Notes under the pieces: generated by a model
What the model saw: only the letters and a program-made list of their open reading frames with translations
What the model was told of the DNA's origin: nothing
The model's database searches: none
Program-made: the position numbers and the translations under genes
Source of the DNA: Croceibacterium aestuarii
GTDB taxonomy: Bacteria; Pseudomonadota; Alphaproteobacteria; Sphingomonadales; Sphingomonadaceae
Length of the DNA: 64,000 nt
Direction of reading: 5' to 3'
Assembly (NCBI RefSeq): GCF_030657335.1
Contig: NZ_CP131039.1
Span: forward strand, 3,116,501-3,180,500
Shown here: piece by piece, positions 1 to 7,909 of the stretch
Layout of the letters: every line of letters starts with the position of its first letter
Numbering within the stretch: position 1 is the stretch's first letter

Positions 1-1
1 C

Positions 2-250
2 GCCAGCTTCTACGCGCTGATGACTCACGGCTATCCCGCCTCGTGTCGCTCGGCCGGGATCGGTTTCGGCATCTTCGTCGGCCGGGTCGGCGCGATAGCC
101 GCCACCGGGCTCGGGGGCTGGCTGATCGACCTGGGGGGCGGCAGTCTGCTGCCCTTCTTCGCCGTGCTTTGCGTCGGCGCCCTGCTGATATCGGCCGCGG
201 CCATCATCAACGACCGCCACGTACCGCCGGCGGTCGCCGCAAAGGAATAG
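2..250 (+). CDS. MFS transporter, C-terminal fragment (cut by window edge)
   Basis: Only the last ~82 residues are in the window. The frame is open from base 2 with no start codon, so the gene begins upstream. The visible part has two hydrophobic helices, the first beginning GFGIFVGRVGAIAATGLGGW and the second LLPFFAVLCVGALLISAAAI, followed by a short hydrophilic tail. The phrase YPASCRSAGIGFG resembles the region before TM11 in sugar/aromatic-acid type (AAHS-like) major facilitator transporters, where a conserved R-x-x-G-x-G stretch occurs. The substrate cannot be told from this fragment. It ends about 175 bases before the next gene. Confidence 0.7.
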   Translation, partial: ASFYALMTHGYPASCRSAGIGFGIFVGRVGAIAATGLGGWLIDLGGGSLLPFFAVLCVGALLISAAAIINDRHVPPAVAAKE

Positions 251-425
251 GAATCCGGCGGACCGGACCTCGCAAGGGCGGCGCCTCGGACGGGTCCAGC
301 GCTGCAGCGGATCGGCCGTCGAGCCGATCTGAAACTAGTATTCGCGCCGCCCCAAAATTAGGATTTTGTTAACCATTTTACCTGACGTTGCTGTTTGCGC
401 AGCAGAGCGCGGGATTTTCTTAGCA

Positions 426-725
426 ATGGACGAGCTGGGGCAAGTTGCCGGTGTGTCGGCCAGGCAGGTCGAACACGTGGCCCGCCGGTTGTTGAACAGC
501 TGGCCGGACACCGTCGACCTGCGCCCGTCGGACCTGGAAATGGACGAGATCCACCGCGCTTTCCTGCAACTGATGACAGGGCTCCAGGACCGCGGCTGGA
601 TGATGTACGAAGCGCTTCTTGTGGGCGCCGGCCCAGAGCCGCGGGTGCTGGACGCTGTGCTCACTGCCAAGGGCCGGGTCGCGCTCGGCGGGCTCGACCG
701 ATCGCCGTCCGGCGCGGCAGGCTAG
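426..725 (+). CDS. Hypothetical protein, 99 aa
   Basis: I do not recognise this protein. From the ATG at 426 it is 99 residues, soluble and mildly acidic, with no signal peptide. The middle is helical (VEHVARRLLNSWPD, MDEIHRAFLQLMTGLQDRG) and the C-terminal VLDAVLTAKGRVAL resembles the wing end of winged-helix proteins, but this is too weak for a DNA-binding call. A TTG at 366 would add 20 residues; the ATG is preferred because it begins a typical soluble N-terminus. Its stop overlaps the stop of the convergent GAF gene in a shared CTAG, a tight packing that supports both being real genes. Confidence 0.5.
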   Translation: MDELGQVAGVSARQVEHVARRLLNSWPDTVDLRPSDLEMDEIHRAFLQLMTGLQDRGWMMYEALLVGAGPEPRVLDAVLTAKGRVALGGLDRSPSGAAG

Positions 726-1189
726 ATTGGCCTGGCGCGCTGACCGGCGGGCTCTGCCGGCGGCTCGATAACGTCCCGCACCAGCCGCGCGAAGAGCTTC
801 AGGGTTTCCAGCGCGTCGTCTCCCAGCTCGCGCTCGCGAGCGTCAAGGGCCGCCAGGGTTCCATATACCGCACCGTCGCTGGTCCGCAGCGGAACTCCGG
901 CATAGAATGGGAGCCCTAGATCGCCGGCGGCGACGGGATCCGCCAAAAGGTGCGCGTCGTCGCCAGCGACCGCAGCGCCGGGCCAGACGCCGTCGTCGGG
1001 GCCGGCCACCGCTGCCATCCGCTCCGCGCCCGGGCGCTGCTCGCCGGGAATGCTGATGACCGCGGCCTGACAGCCCATGGCGCGGCGAACCAGCTCGGCG
1101 AGCGTCCCGAGAGCACGGGCGCGCCGCGCCGCAGGCGATTCCGGGGCCGCCAGAGTCGCGGTCTTCTCGGCTTGGTTGTCCCGGCTCAC
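722..1189 (-). CDS. GAF domain-containing protein
   Basis: The C-terminal ~110 residues read as a GAF domain: LPFYAGVPLRTSDGAVYGTL (the conserved F-Y-A-G-x-P-L and G-x-L elements) followed by a helix ending LKLFARLVRDVIE. GAF domains are small-molecule or redox sensors; no catalytic domain is attached, so it may work with a separate output protein. The start is uncertain. The GTG at 1189 gives 155 residues, and an ATG at 1294 would add 35 residues of arginine-rich sequence that looks untranslated. It is divergent from the LuxR-type gene at 1489; the ~300-base gap between them holds no other gene that I can support. Confidence 0.6.
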   Translation of the reverse strand: MSRDNQAEKTATLAAPESPAARRARALGTLAELVRRAMGCQAAVISIPGEQRPGAERMAAVAGPDDGVWPGAAVAGDDAHLLADPVAAGDLGLPFYAGVPLRTSDGAVYGTLAALDARERELGDDALETLKLFARLVRDVIEPPAEPAGQRARPI

Positions 1190-1488
1190 TTTGCTCGGCG
1201 TCCATCTATTTGCTTGGCCAAGTCTGGCCTCGGTGCCGCGGATATATCTGCGAGCGGTTAACGGAGCTTTTACATAGATTCGCGCGGCGCGCATGTCCCG
1301 CAGCTGCGTGACAGGCAATTCCTCGGCCGCTCTCGTAAGAAAGTCACCGCACCTCCCGCCGGGCGCGTTCGAGCGCGTTTGCCGGCGCGAGGGCTTGCGT
1401 GCCCGGCGTAGGAGTGGCACGAGTTCCGAAACGACAGAGAATGCAGGGTTTTTCGCCCGGAGTCCGGGCGTCGGGCCGGAAGTACGCC

Positions 1489-2256
1489 ATGTCGGAGAAG
1501 CAGCAAGATTTCAGTAGCCTGCTGAGCAAGATCGCTACGTCGCAGGATGTTGCGGCTCTGCGCGACGCCACTGTCGCCGTGGTTTCCTATCTCGGCATCG
1601 CCAAGGGCTATTTCGTGACTCCGCCCAAAGCCGACCCGCGCGCCGGCCGGATTGTCGTCACTCTGGACCTTCCCGCTACCTGGACCCGCCATTATCGCGG
1701 CTGTCTGTACAGTTTCGATCCCGTGCCGGCCCTGGCGATGGCACGTGCGGGACCGTTCGTCTGGCCCGAGGATATCGATCCGGACGTGTGGAGCGAGCGC
1801 GATCGACGCTTTCTAAAACTGGCAGGCCGCTATGGTCTCGGCCGCGGCATTGGCACCGTGTGCTATGGGCCCCACGGTCGCTGCGGGTTCCTGGGGCTGA
1901 TCCTCGCACCGGACGCGCCGCGGCCCGACGAGCAGGTACTGTTGCGGATCAATTCGATGGGCCAAATCGCGTTCCAGCACTATTGCAGCCTGGTCAGGAG
2001 CGACGACTCCGTCGTCGCGCTTTCGCGGCGCGAACTCGAAGTTTTGCAGCTGATGAGTATCGGCAAGAGCAACGGCGTGATCGCCGAGGTCCTGTCGATC
2101 GCCCCCTCGTCGGTCGATGTCTACGTTCGGCGCATCTTCGCCAAGCTGGGCGTGTCAGACCGCACCACCGCCTCGACCAAGGCCCTTGCCCTCGGGCTCA
2201 TCGTCTCGTGGGACCACCAACGCCTGATGCGCGAGGCAGCCGCGCGGCGGCTCTAG
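1489..2256 (+). CDS. LuxR-type transcriptional regulator with autoinducer-binding domain (LuxR solo)
   Basis: 255 residues with two domains. Residues ~15-170 match the acyl-homoserine-lactone binding fold: W-x3-Y in TWTRHY, the D-P pair in YSFDPV and the W of FVWPED, which are signature ligand-pocket residues of LuxR/TraR. Residues ~185-250 are a GerE/LuxR helix-turn-helix (LSRRELEVLQLMSIGKSN, APSSVDVYVRRIFAKLGV). The start chosen is the ATG at 1489, preceded by GGAAG; an in-frame ATG 90 bases upstream would add an arginine-rich tail. No luxI-type synthase is visible in the window, so this is a candidate LuxR solo answering a foreign or unlinked signal. Confidence 0.8.
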   Translation: MSEKQQDFSSLLSKIATSQDVAALRDATVAVVSYLGIAKGYFVTPPKADPRAGRIVVTLDLPATWTRHYRGCLYSFDPVPALAMARAGPFVWPEDIDPDVWSERDRRFLKLAGRYGLGRGIGTVCYGPHGRCGFLGLILAPDAPRPDEQVLLRINSMGQIAFQHYCSLVRSDDSVVALSRRELEVLQLMSIGKSNGVIAEVLSIAPSSVDVYVRRIFAKLGVSDRTTASTKALALGLIVSWDHQRLMREAAARRL

Positions 2257-2286
2257 GCGCGGTGCGCCCATAACGCTGCTGCGGCG

Positions 2287-2323
2287 GGACCGAGACCATC
2301 GAAGAGTGCGGGAATCTCGGTCC
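2287..2323. terminator. Candidate bidirectional terminator between luxR-type gene and gcrA
   Basis: A perfect 9-bp inverted repeat (GGACCGAGA / TCTCGGTCC) with a 19-base loop lies between the convergent stops of the LuxR-type gene and gcrA. There is no strong T-run, so the terminator role is inferred from position. Confidence 0.35.
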
Positions 2324-2336
2324 GGACAAAAGAGCC

Positions 2337-3014
2337 TTAGCGGACGCGCGGGCCACCGAAAGGCAGCGGCGGCGGGGGACGCCGGGCGCCACGCGGCAGC
2401 TGCGCCTGATAGGCCCGGCCGCAATGCTCAACGCAATAGGGGAACCCGGGGTTCACCTTCACGCCGCAGAAATGAAAGTCGGCCTCGCCGGGGTGACCCA
2501 TGGGCCAGCGGCAAACGCGGTCGTTGAGATCGAGCAGACTGGTCTTGTCGGCGATCTCGGGGCTCGGCTTCGCCGGCACGAGCCGGCGGGGCGGAGCCGG
2601 CGGGATCGGCGCCTGCTGGTCTCCGGGCCCCTGGCGCAGGAAGCCGCCGGGGCCGACGGAAACGATCTTCGGCATGCCCTGCGACGGGTTGGGGACCGGC
2701 TGGCTCGGGCTCGCCACGGCCGGGGAATCGCCGGATTCGGGCGCGGGCCGTGGCGCAGGAGCCGGGGCGGCCGCTGGCGCCTTCGGCCGCGGCTTGGCGG
2801 CGACCTTGGCCTGTGCTGCGGCCTTGCCCGCCTTCGGGGCCGGCTTCTCGTTGGGCTTGACCGGCGAGGGACGCGACTTGAGGCCGAGGCGGTGCGCCTT
2901 GCCGATGACCGCGTTGCGCGACACACCGCCCAGCTCGTCGGCTATCTGGCTGGCGGTCGCCCCGCCCTCCCACATCTTGGTCAGCTTGGCGATGCGTTCG
3001 TCAGTCCAGCTCAT
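2337..3014 (-). CDS. gcrA: GcrA cell cycle regulator
   Basis: 225 residues beginning MSWTDERIAKLTKMWEGGAT, the near-invariant GcrA N-terminus with an HTH-like module (SASQIADELGG then SRNAVIGKAHRLGL). The centre (~50-150) is a long Ala/Pro/Lys linker. The C-terminus has the conserved CRWPMGHPGEADFHFCG and PYCVEHCGRAYQ motifs that bind sigma70 domain 2 in characterised GcrA. GcrA binds promoters with methylated GANTC sites and acts in the CtrA/DnaA/CcrM circuit of alphaproteobacteria. It is longer than Caulobacter GcrA (173 aa), with the extra length in the linker. It is divergent from the ABC-2 permease gene, with ~84 bases shared upstream. Confidence 0.96.
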   Translation of the reverse strand: MSWTDERIAKLTKMWEGGATASQIADELGGVSRNAVIGKAHRLGLKSRPSPVKPNEKPAPKAGKAAAQAKVAAKPRPKAPAAAPAPAPRPAPESGDSPAVASPSQPVPNPSQGMPKIVSVGPGGFLRQGPGDQQAPIPPAPPRRLVPAKPSPEIADKTSLLDLNDRVCRWPMGHPGEADFHFCGVKVNPGFPYCVEHCGRAYQAQLPRGARRPPPPLPFGGPRVR

Positions 3015-3098
3015 CGTACGTCGTTACCTTTTTCAAATTCGTGTCGCGCAGCCGCGTTGCGCTTGCCAGCACGCGGCGCTGCCGATAGTCGGCGCCCC

Positions 3099-4001
3099 AT
3101 GGCCGATCAAGCCCAACCCGTCGTGACTGCCGCTGCCGAACCGCGTTCCGGCCCGGCGCAGACCAACGAGAAGATGCGGAAGCGGTTTCCGCCCAAGGGG
3201 CAGCCCGTGATCCATGGTTTCAACCGGATCGGGCTGTGGAGTCTATATATGAAGGAGGTGCGCCGGTTTCTCAAGGTGCACACCCAGACGATTTGGGCGC
3301 CGGCGGTCACAACCCTGCTGTTCCTGGTCATTTTCACCGTCGCCATGGGGCGCGGCAACCGCCTGGTGCTCGGCGTGCCTTTCGCCACCTTCGTCGCTCC
3401 GGGCCTGATCATGATGGGCATGATGCAGAACGCTTTCGCCAACTCGAGCTTCTCGCTGCTCGCCGGCAAGATCCAGGGCACGATCATCGACCTCTTGATG
3501 CCGCCGCTGTCGAATGCCGAGCTCATGATCGGCATTGTCGGCGCCGCGATCACGCGCGCCTTCATGGTCGGCGGCGCGCTGGCCCTGGCGATGTGGCTCT
3601 GGCCGGGCGTGCACATGCAGGCGGCTCACCCGTGGGCGATTGCCTGGTTCGCGCTGATGGGCGCAACGTTCCTTTCGCTGCTCGGCCTCGTCGCCAGCTT
3701 GTGGGCCGAAAAGTTCGACCACAACGCAGCGGTGACCAACTTCGTGGTCGCTCCGCTCTCGCTGCTGTCGGGCACGTTCTACGTCATCAGCAACCTCTCG
3801 CCGCTGTTTCAGGCGATCAGCCGGGCCAATCCGTTCTTCTACATCATTTCGGGCTTTCGCTTCGGCTTCCTCGGCCAGAGCGACATCGGCAACACCAATC
3901 ACGCGGTGATCGGCGCCGCGCTGGGCCTAGGGGTGCTCAATCTGGCGTTCGGCTGGGGCGCCTATCGCCTGCTCAAGAGCGGCTGGAAGCTGAAGAGCTG
4001 A
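3099..4001 (+). CDS. ABC-2 type transporter permease
   Basis: 300 residues with six predicted membrane helices after a ~55-residue cytoplasmic N-terminus. The ABC-2 family signature occurs near the C-terminus (NFVVAPLSLLSGTFYVISNL, NPFFYIISGFRFGFLG), as in DrrB/NodJ/YadH-like permeases that export lipids, polysaccharides or drugs. The ATG at 3099 is chosen because upstream sequence in this frame lies antisense to gcrA. No ATP-binding subunit is adjacent (neighbours are gcrA and hspQ), so the partner ATPase must be encoded elsewhere. It converges on hspQ with a 7-base gap. Confidence 0.88.
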   Translation: MADQAQPVVTAAAEPRSGPAQTNEKMRKRFPPKGQPVIHGFNRIGLWSLYMKEVRRFLKVHTQTIWAPAVTTLLFLVIFTVAMGRGNRLVLGVPFATFVAPGLIMMGMMQNAFANSSFSLLAGKIQGTIIDLLMPPLSNAELMIGIVGAAITRAFMVGGALALAMWLWPGVHMQAAHPWAIAWFALMGATFLSLLGLVASLWAEKFDHNAAVTNFVVAPLSLLSGTFYVISNLSPLFQAISRANPFFYIISGFRFGFLGQSDIGNTNHAVIGAALGLGVLNLAFGWGAYRLLKSGWKLKS

Positions 4002-4008
4002 CCGCGCC

Positions 4009-4389
4009 CTAGTGCGTGAGGCTGCGGCGCAGGCGGTAACGCCCGTCCGCAAAGTCTTCGAACAGCTCGTGCACGCTGGGGTGATCGACCGGCCCGCCCT
4101 CGCTGTCGCCGAGCAGGTTCTGCTGGCTGACGTAGGCGACGTAGGAACTGTCCTCGTTTTCGGCGAGCAGGTGGTAGAACGGCTGGTCGCGGCGCGGGCG
4201 CATGTCCTGCGGGATCGCCTCGTACCAGTCCTCGCTGTTGGCGAAGACCGGGTCGATGTCGAACACCACGCCGCGAAAATCGTACAGGCGATGCTTGACG
4301 ATGTCACCGATACCGAAGCGGGCGTGCGAGGCGGCCGGAGCGTCGATGCGACGCCCTGCCTGCGGAGAATAGAACTGCGATCGGTCCAT
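4009..4389 (-). CDS. hspQ: Heat shock protein HspQ / hemimethylated-DNA-binding YccV-like protein
   Basis: 126 residues. The YccV/HspQ domain starts near residue 25 with ARFGIGDIVKHRLYDFRGVV, followed by FDIDPVFANSEDWY, QPFYHLLAENEDSSYVAYVS and the QQNL-containing terminal segment, all typical of the family. In E. coli HspQ binds hemimethylated DNA and acts as a specificity enhancer of Lon protease. The start at 4389 gives MDRSQFYSPQAG; upstream codons in frame read as untranslated DNA. The protein is ~20 residues longer than E. coli HspQ at the N-terminus. Confidence 0.93.
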   Translation of the reverse strand: MDRSQFYSPQAGRRIDAPAASHARFGIGDIVKHRLYDFRGVVFDIDPVFANSEDWYEAIPQDMRPRRDQPFYHLLAENEDSSYVAYVSQQNLLGDSEGGPVDHPSVHELFEDFADGRYRLRRSLTH

Positions 4390-4583
4390 GAGACAGGGAA
4401 TATAGAATGCCGCAGGTGCTAAACAAGCGCTGTCTCCCGGCTCATGCCCGGATATCTGGGCCGGCGACCGCCTGAAGTCCCGCGGAAAAAATGCTCGGAG
4501 CGGGCTTGGCAACCACGCACCCTTCGGCTAACCGCCGCGCTTTCCGGTCGACCAGGCGCCCCGATGCGCCGGAATCACCCCGC

Positions 4584-4673
4584 GGAGAGGTGGCAGAGAG
4601 GTCGAATGCGCCGCACTCGAAATGCGGTTTACGGGCAACCGTAACGTGGGTTCGAATCCCACCCTCTCCGCCA
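4584..4673 (+). tRNA. tRNA-Ser(CGA)
   Basis: The acceptor stem GGAGAGG (4584-4590) pairs with CCTCTCC, followed by discriminator G and an encoded CCA (4671-4673). The anticodon arm is CCGCA-ctCGAaa-TGCGG with anticodon CGA at 4618-4620. A T-arm GTGGG-TTCGAAT-CCCAC is present. At 90 nt with a long variable arm this is a class II tRNA, as expected for serine; it reads UCG codons. Confidence 0.96.
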
Positions 4674-4835
4674 TTTTCCCTCGATCAGCAGTGCGGCGGC
4701 CGAAGCCGTCCTGGGGCGCGGCACGGATTGCATAGCGTCGGCGCAGCCCCATATTGATCGGGCGAATGAACGCTTACGCCGCGTTTACCAAGCAAGTCTT
4801 TGCATTTGCGCTCGAAATCGGATTAGGGTGTCGCC

Positions 4836-5195
4836 ATGAATTCGAACGCTGCCCCCGAAGCGCCCGCCCCCCTCGACGTGGTGTCGGAAGGCGACATTGC
4901 AGTCCTGCGCGAAAGCGCGCATCGGGCGTCCGGCCTTCTCAAGCAGCTGGCCAACGAACAGCGTTTGCTGATCATGTGCAAGCTGCTCGAAGGCGAGTGC
5001 TCGGTTTCCTTCCTCGCCGAACATATCGGCCTGGCGCAATCGGCGACTTCGCAGCACCTGGCTAAGTTGCGGGAATCCGGCCTTCTGGCGACCCGGCGCG
5101 ATGCCCAGAGCATATATTACCGGATTGGCGACGAACACGCGGTCCGCGTGCTCAAGACCTTGTGCGAGATTTACGCCCCGCCCCCCACTGAGTGA
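4836..5195 (+). CDS. ArsR/SmtB-family transcriptional regulator, candidate thiol/sulfide sensor
   Basis: 119 residues with a winged-helix ArsR fold (LKQLANEQRLLIMCKLLEGE, recognition helix AQSATSQHLAKLRESGLL, wing TRRDAQSIYYRI). The metal-site motif ELCVCDL of ArsR/SmtB is absent. Instead there are Cys48 in LIMCKLL, Cys55 in GECSV and Cys110 in KTLCEIY. Cys48 and Cys110 sit roughly where BigR/SqrR-type persulfide sensors carry their sensing pair. The gene is 90 bases upstream of cydA in the same direction, so it may control or be cotranscribed with the terminal oxidase. Family assignment is firm; the sulfide/thiol role is inference. Confidence 0.85.
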   Translation: MNSNAAPEAPAPLDVVSEGDIAVLRESAHRASGLLKQLANEQRLLIMCKLLEGECSVSFLAEHIGLAQSATSQHLAKLRESGLLATRRDAQSIYYRIGDEHAVRVLKTLCEIYAPPPTE

Positions 5196-5213
5196 AAGGC
5201 GAAGGCGCCGGTG

Positions 5214-5228
5214 TTGCACGTTCTGCAA
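5214..5228. promoter_or_regulatory. Candidate operator upstream of cydA
   Basis: An inverted repeat TTGCA-cgttc-TGCAA lies in the 90-base gap between the ArsR-type gene and cydA. Its position suits an operator for the oxidase operon. It does not match the FNR consensus (TTGAT-N4-ATCAA) closely enough for that assignment. Confidence 0.25.
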
Positions 5229-5285
5229 TATCCAATGACCACAAAACACTTGGGTCCGACCGCGTCGAAGGCCTAGAAAGCAGGG

Positions 5286-6698
5286 ATGGGTTCCCTTCTC
5301 GACCCCCTATTCCTGGCAAGGGCGCAATTCGCGTTCACGGTCAGCTTTCACTTCATCTTCCCGTCCTTCTCGATCGGGCTGGCAAGCTTCCTGATGGTTC
5401 TCGAGGGCCTGTGGCTGAAAACCGGCAAGGCGCTCTACCTCGATCTGTTCCGCTTCTGGCTCAAGATCTTCGCCGTGGTCTTCGCCATGGGCGTCGTCTC
5501 GGGCATCGTCATGAGCTACCAGTTCGGCACCAACTGGGCGGTGTTTTCGGACAAGGCCGGTCCGGTGATCGGGCCGCTGATGGCCTACGAGGTGCTGACC
5601 GCCTTCTTCCTCGAGGCCGGCTTCCTCGGCGTGATGCTGTTCGGCATGAGCAAGGTCGGCAAGGGCCTGCACTTCGCCGCCACCTGCATGGTTGCGCTGG
5701 GCACCTTCGTCTCGGCGTTCTGGATCCTCTCGGTCAACTCCTGGATGCAGACCCCGACCGGCTTCGAGATGGGCGCCAATGGCCAGTTCCTGCCCGGCCC
5801 AAGCTGGTGGGCGATCGTGTTCAACCCGAGTTTTCCCTACCGACTCGTCCACACCGTGCTCGCCGCCTACCTGACCACCGCCTTCGCGGTCGGGGGGGTC
5901 GGGGCCTGGCACCTGCTCAGGGACCGCACCAACGCCCACGCCCGCACGATGTTCTCCATGGCGATGTGGATGGCCGCTCTGGTCACGCCGCTGCAGATAC
6001 TCGCCGGCGACCAGCACGGCCTCAACACGCTCGCGCACCAGCCGGCCAAGATCATGGCGATGGAAGGGCATTACCAGAGCCACCCCGACGGTGCGCCGCT
6101 GATCCTGTTCGGCATTCCCGACAGCAAGGAGCAGACGGTGCACTTCGCGCTCGAGGTCCCCAAGGCCTCTTCGCTGATCCTCAAGCACGATCCCAATGCC
6201 CCGCTGGCCGGGCTGGACACCGTGCCGCGCGAGGATCAGCCGCCGATCGGCGTGGTCTTCTGGTCTTTCCGCGTGATGGTCGGGATAGGGTTCGCCATGC
6301 TCGGGCTCGGCCTGTGGAGCATTGTCGCGCGCTGGCGCGGCAAGCTCTATGACTGGTCGCCGCTGCACCGCACCGCGCTGCTGCTGTCGCCTGCGGGCTT
6401 CGTGGCCGTGATCGCCGGGTGGGTGACCACCGAGGTCGGGCGCCAGCCGTGGACCATCTACGGCCTGCTCAGAACCGCCGATTCCGCCAGCCCGCTCGGA
6501 GCGCCGGCGGTCGGCGCCTCGCTGCTCGCCTTCATCGTCATTTACTTCGCGGTGTTCGGCGTCGGCATCTGGTACCTGCTGCGCCTGGCGGCTCAGCCCC
6601 CGCACAGCGGCGAAGCCGGCCCCGCTCAGCAGCCGCCCGCGCCCATCCGCACCGCCGGCATCGTTCCGGGCCCGGCCGAGATGAAGGACGGATCATGA
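5286..6698 (+). CDS. cydA: Cytochrome bd-type (CIO) quinol oxidase subunit I
   Basis: 470 residues with about nine membrane helices. It oxidises quinol and holds hemes b558, b595 and d. Visible ligands: His22 (SFHFIFPSF), His189 (RLVHTVLAAY) and Met331 (FRVMVGIG), matching E. coli His19, His186 and Met393. The GDQHG region and the C-terminal GRQPWTIYGLLRT signature are present. The Q-loop is short, placing it with the cyanide-insensitive (CioA) subgroup, which is shorter than E. coli CydA (~522 aa). It overlaps cydB by an ATGA. Such oxidases tolerate cyanide, sulfide and NO in characterised relatives. Confidence 0.96.
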   Translation: MGSLLDPLFLARAQFAFTVSFHFIFPSFSIGLASFLMVLEGLWLKTGKALYLDLFRFWLKIFAVVFAMGVVSGIVMSYQFGTNWAVFSDKAGPVIGPLMAYEVLTAFFLEAGFLGVMLFGMSKVGKGLHFAATCMVALGTFVSAFWILSVNSWMQTPTGFEMGANGQFLPGPSWWAIVFNPSFPYRLVHTVLAAYLTTAFAVGGVGAWHLLRDRTNAHARTMFSMAMWMAALVTPLQILAGDQHGLNTLAHQPAKIMAMEGHYQSHPDGAPLILFGIPDSKEQTVHFALEVPKASSLILKHDPNAPLAGLDTVPREDQPPIGVVFWSFRVMVGIGFAMLGLGLWSIVARWRGKLYDWSPLHRTALLLSPAGFVAVIAGWVTTEVGRQPWTIYGLLRTADSASPLGAPAVGASLLAFIVIYFAVFGVGIWYLLRLAAQPPHSGEAGPAQQPPAPIRTAGIVPGPAEMKDGS

Positions 6699-7696
6699 GC
6701 ATCGACCTGACCGTGATCTGGGCCTTCATCATCGCCTTCGCGGTGTTCGCCTACGTGGTGATGGACGGCTTCGACCTCGGCATCGGCATCCTCTTTCCGA
6801 CGGTCACGGTGGGGCATGGCCGCAACCGGGCGATGAATGCGATCGCGCCGGTCTGGGACGGCAACGAGACCTGGCTGGTGCTCGGCGGGGGCGGGCTTCT
6901 CGCCGCGTTCCCGCTCGCTTACGCGGTGGTTCTGCCGGCGACCTACCCGCTGATCGTCGCCATGCTGCTGGGCCTCGTATTCCGCGGCGTAGCGTTCGAA
7001 TTCCGCTGGCGCGATCCCGGCCACCGGCCCTTCTGGGACATGGCCTTCTTCGGCGGGTCGCTGGTCGCGGCGATGGCCCAGGGCATGATCCTCGGTGCGC
7101 TGCTGCAGGGGATCAAGGTTGCGAACCGCGCCTACGCCGGCAGCTGGTGGGACTGGCTGACGCCCTATACTCTTCTGACCGGGCTCGGGACCGTTGCCGG
7201 TTACGCGTTGCTCGGCGCCTGCTGGATGATCTGGAAGCTAGCGGGCGACGTGCAGGAGCACGCCTATCGCCTGGCCACGCGCGCTGCCGCGGCGACGCTC
7301 GCGCTGATGGCCGCGGTCTCGGCCTACAATCTCGTGCTGCTCGATCAGTACCGCGCGCGCTGGCTGGAAATGCCCAATTTGTTGTTCGCCAGTCAGGTGC
7401 CGCTGCTCACGGCGATCGTCGCCTTCGCGCTGTTTTGGTCGCTGAAGAAGCGCAAGGAACTCGCACCCTTCCTCCTCGCGCTGGCGCTGTTCCTGCTCGG
7501 CATGGCCGGCCTGGGGGTGACGATCTGGCCCAACGTCGTGCCTCCCGGCATCTCGATCTGGGACGCCGCCGCCCCGCCTCGCAGCCAAGTCTTCATGCTC
7601 GTCGGCGTCGCCGTGACGCTGCCCTTGATCATCGGCTATACCGGCTGGGCCTATTGGGTCTTCCGCGGCAAGGTCGGTAGCGAAGGATACCACTGA
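6695..7696 (+). CDS. cydB: Cytochrome bd-type quinol oxidase subunit II
   Basis: 333 residues, eight to nine membrane helices. The N-terminal helix carries the family motif YVVMDGFDLGIGILFP, followed by the conserved IAPVWDGNETWLVLGGGGL. The C-terminal half has LGVTIWPNVVPPGISIWDAA, usual for CydB/CioB. It pairs with CydA in the membrane. Start and stop overlap both neighbours by ATGA, so cydA, cydB and the small ORF that follows are translationally coupled. Confidence 0.96.
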   Translation: MSIDLTVIWAFIIAFAVFAYVVMDGFDLGIGILFPTVTVGHGRNRAMNAIAPVWDGNETWLVLGGGGLLAAFPLAYAVVLPATYPLIVAMLLGLVFRGVAFEFRWRDPGHRPFWDMAFFGGSLVAAMAQGMILGALLQGIKVANRAYAGSWWDWLTPYTLLTGLGTVAGYALLGACWMIWKLAGDVQEHAYRLATRAAAATLALMAAVSAYNLVLLDQYRARWLEMPNLLFASQVPLLTAIVAFALFWSLKKRKELAPFLLALALFLLGMAGLGVTIWPNVVPPGISIWDAAAPPRSQVFMLVGVAVTLPLIIGYTGWAYWVFRGKVGSEGYH

Positions 7697-7824
7697 TGGC
7701 TGCGGGCGCGGAATCGCAGAGGCCGCTGTGGCGGCGGCTGGCCTGGATGGCGGCGATCTGGGCGGCCAGCGTGGCGGTGCTCGGGGCCGTTGCCTGGCTT
7801 CTCAGGCTGGTCCTCGCGCCCTAG
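7696..7824 (+). CDS. Small oxidase-associated membrane protein (DUF2474/CydX-like)
   Basis: 42 residues starting in an ATGA overlap with cydB. Sequence: a basic N-terminus (RPLWRRL) and a single membrane helix (AWMAAIWAASVAVLGAVAWL) ending LLRLVLAP. This layout, W-R-R-L then W-A-A-S-V-A-x-L-G and a short LIRL-type tail, is that of the DUF2474 proteins encoded after cyanide-insensitive bd oxidase genes, analogous to CydX/CydS single-helix subunits needed for stable oxidase. The reading is strong from context and composition. Confidence 0.8.
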   Translation: MAAGAESQRPLWRRLAWMAAIWAASVAVLGAVAWLLRLVLAP

Positions 7825-7909
7825 TTTGGCCTGACAAAGAAAACCTCCAAGGAGTCACAAACAAGTCATATCGGCACCGCACAAGGCCCCGAGATAGGGG
7901 CTGACCGGC

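Noticed and set aside
1258-1273. TTAA-N7-TTTAC resembling a CtrA site upstream of the GAF and LuxR-type genes
   Set aside because: One mismatch in a short A/T pattern, with no conserved target type here; chance is likely.
5214-5228. FNR/anaerobox reading of the palindrome before cydA
   Set aside because: Half sites TTGCA/TGCAA and a 5-base spacer do not fit TTGAT-N4-ATCAA; listed only as an unidentified operator.
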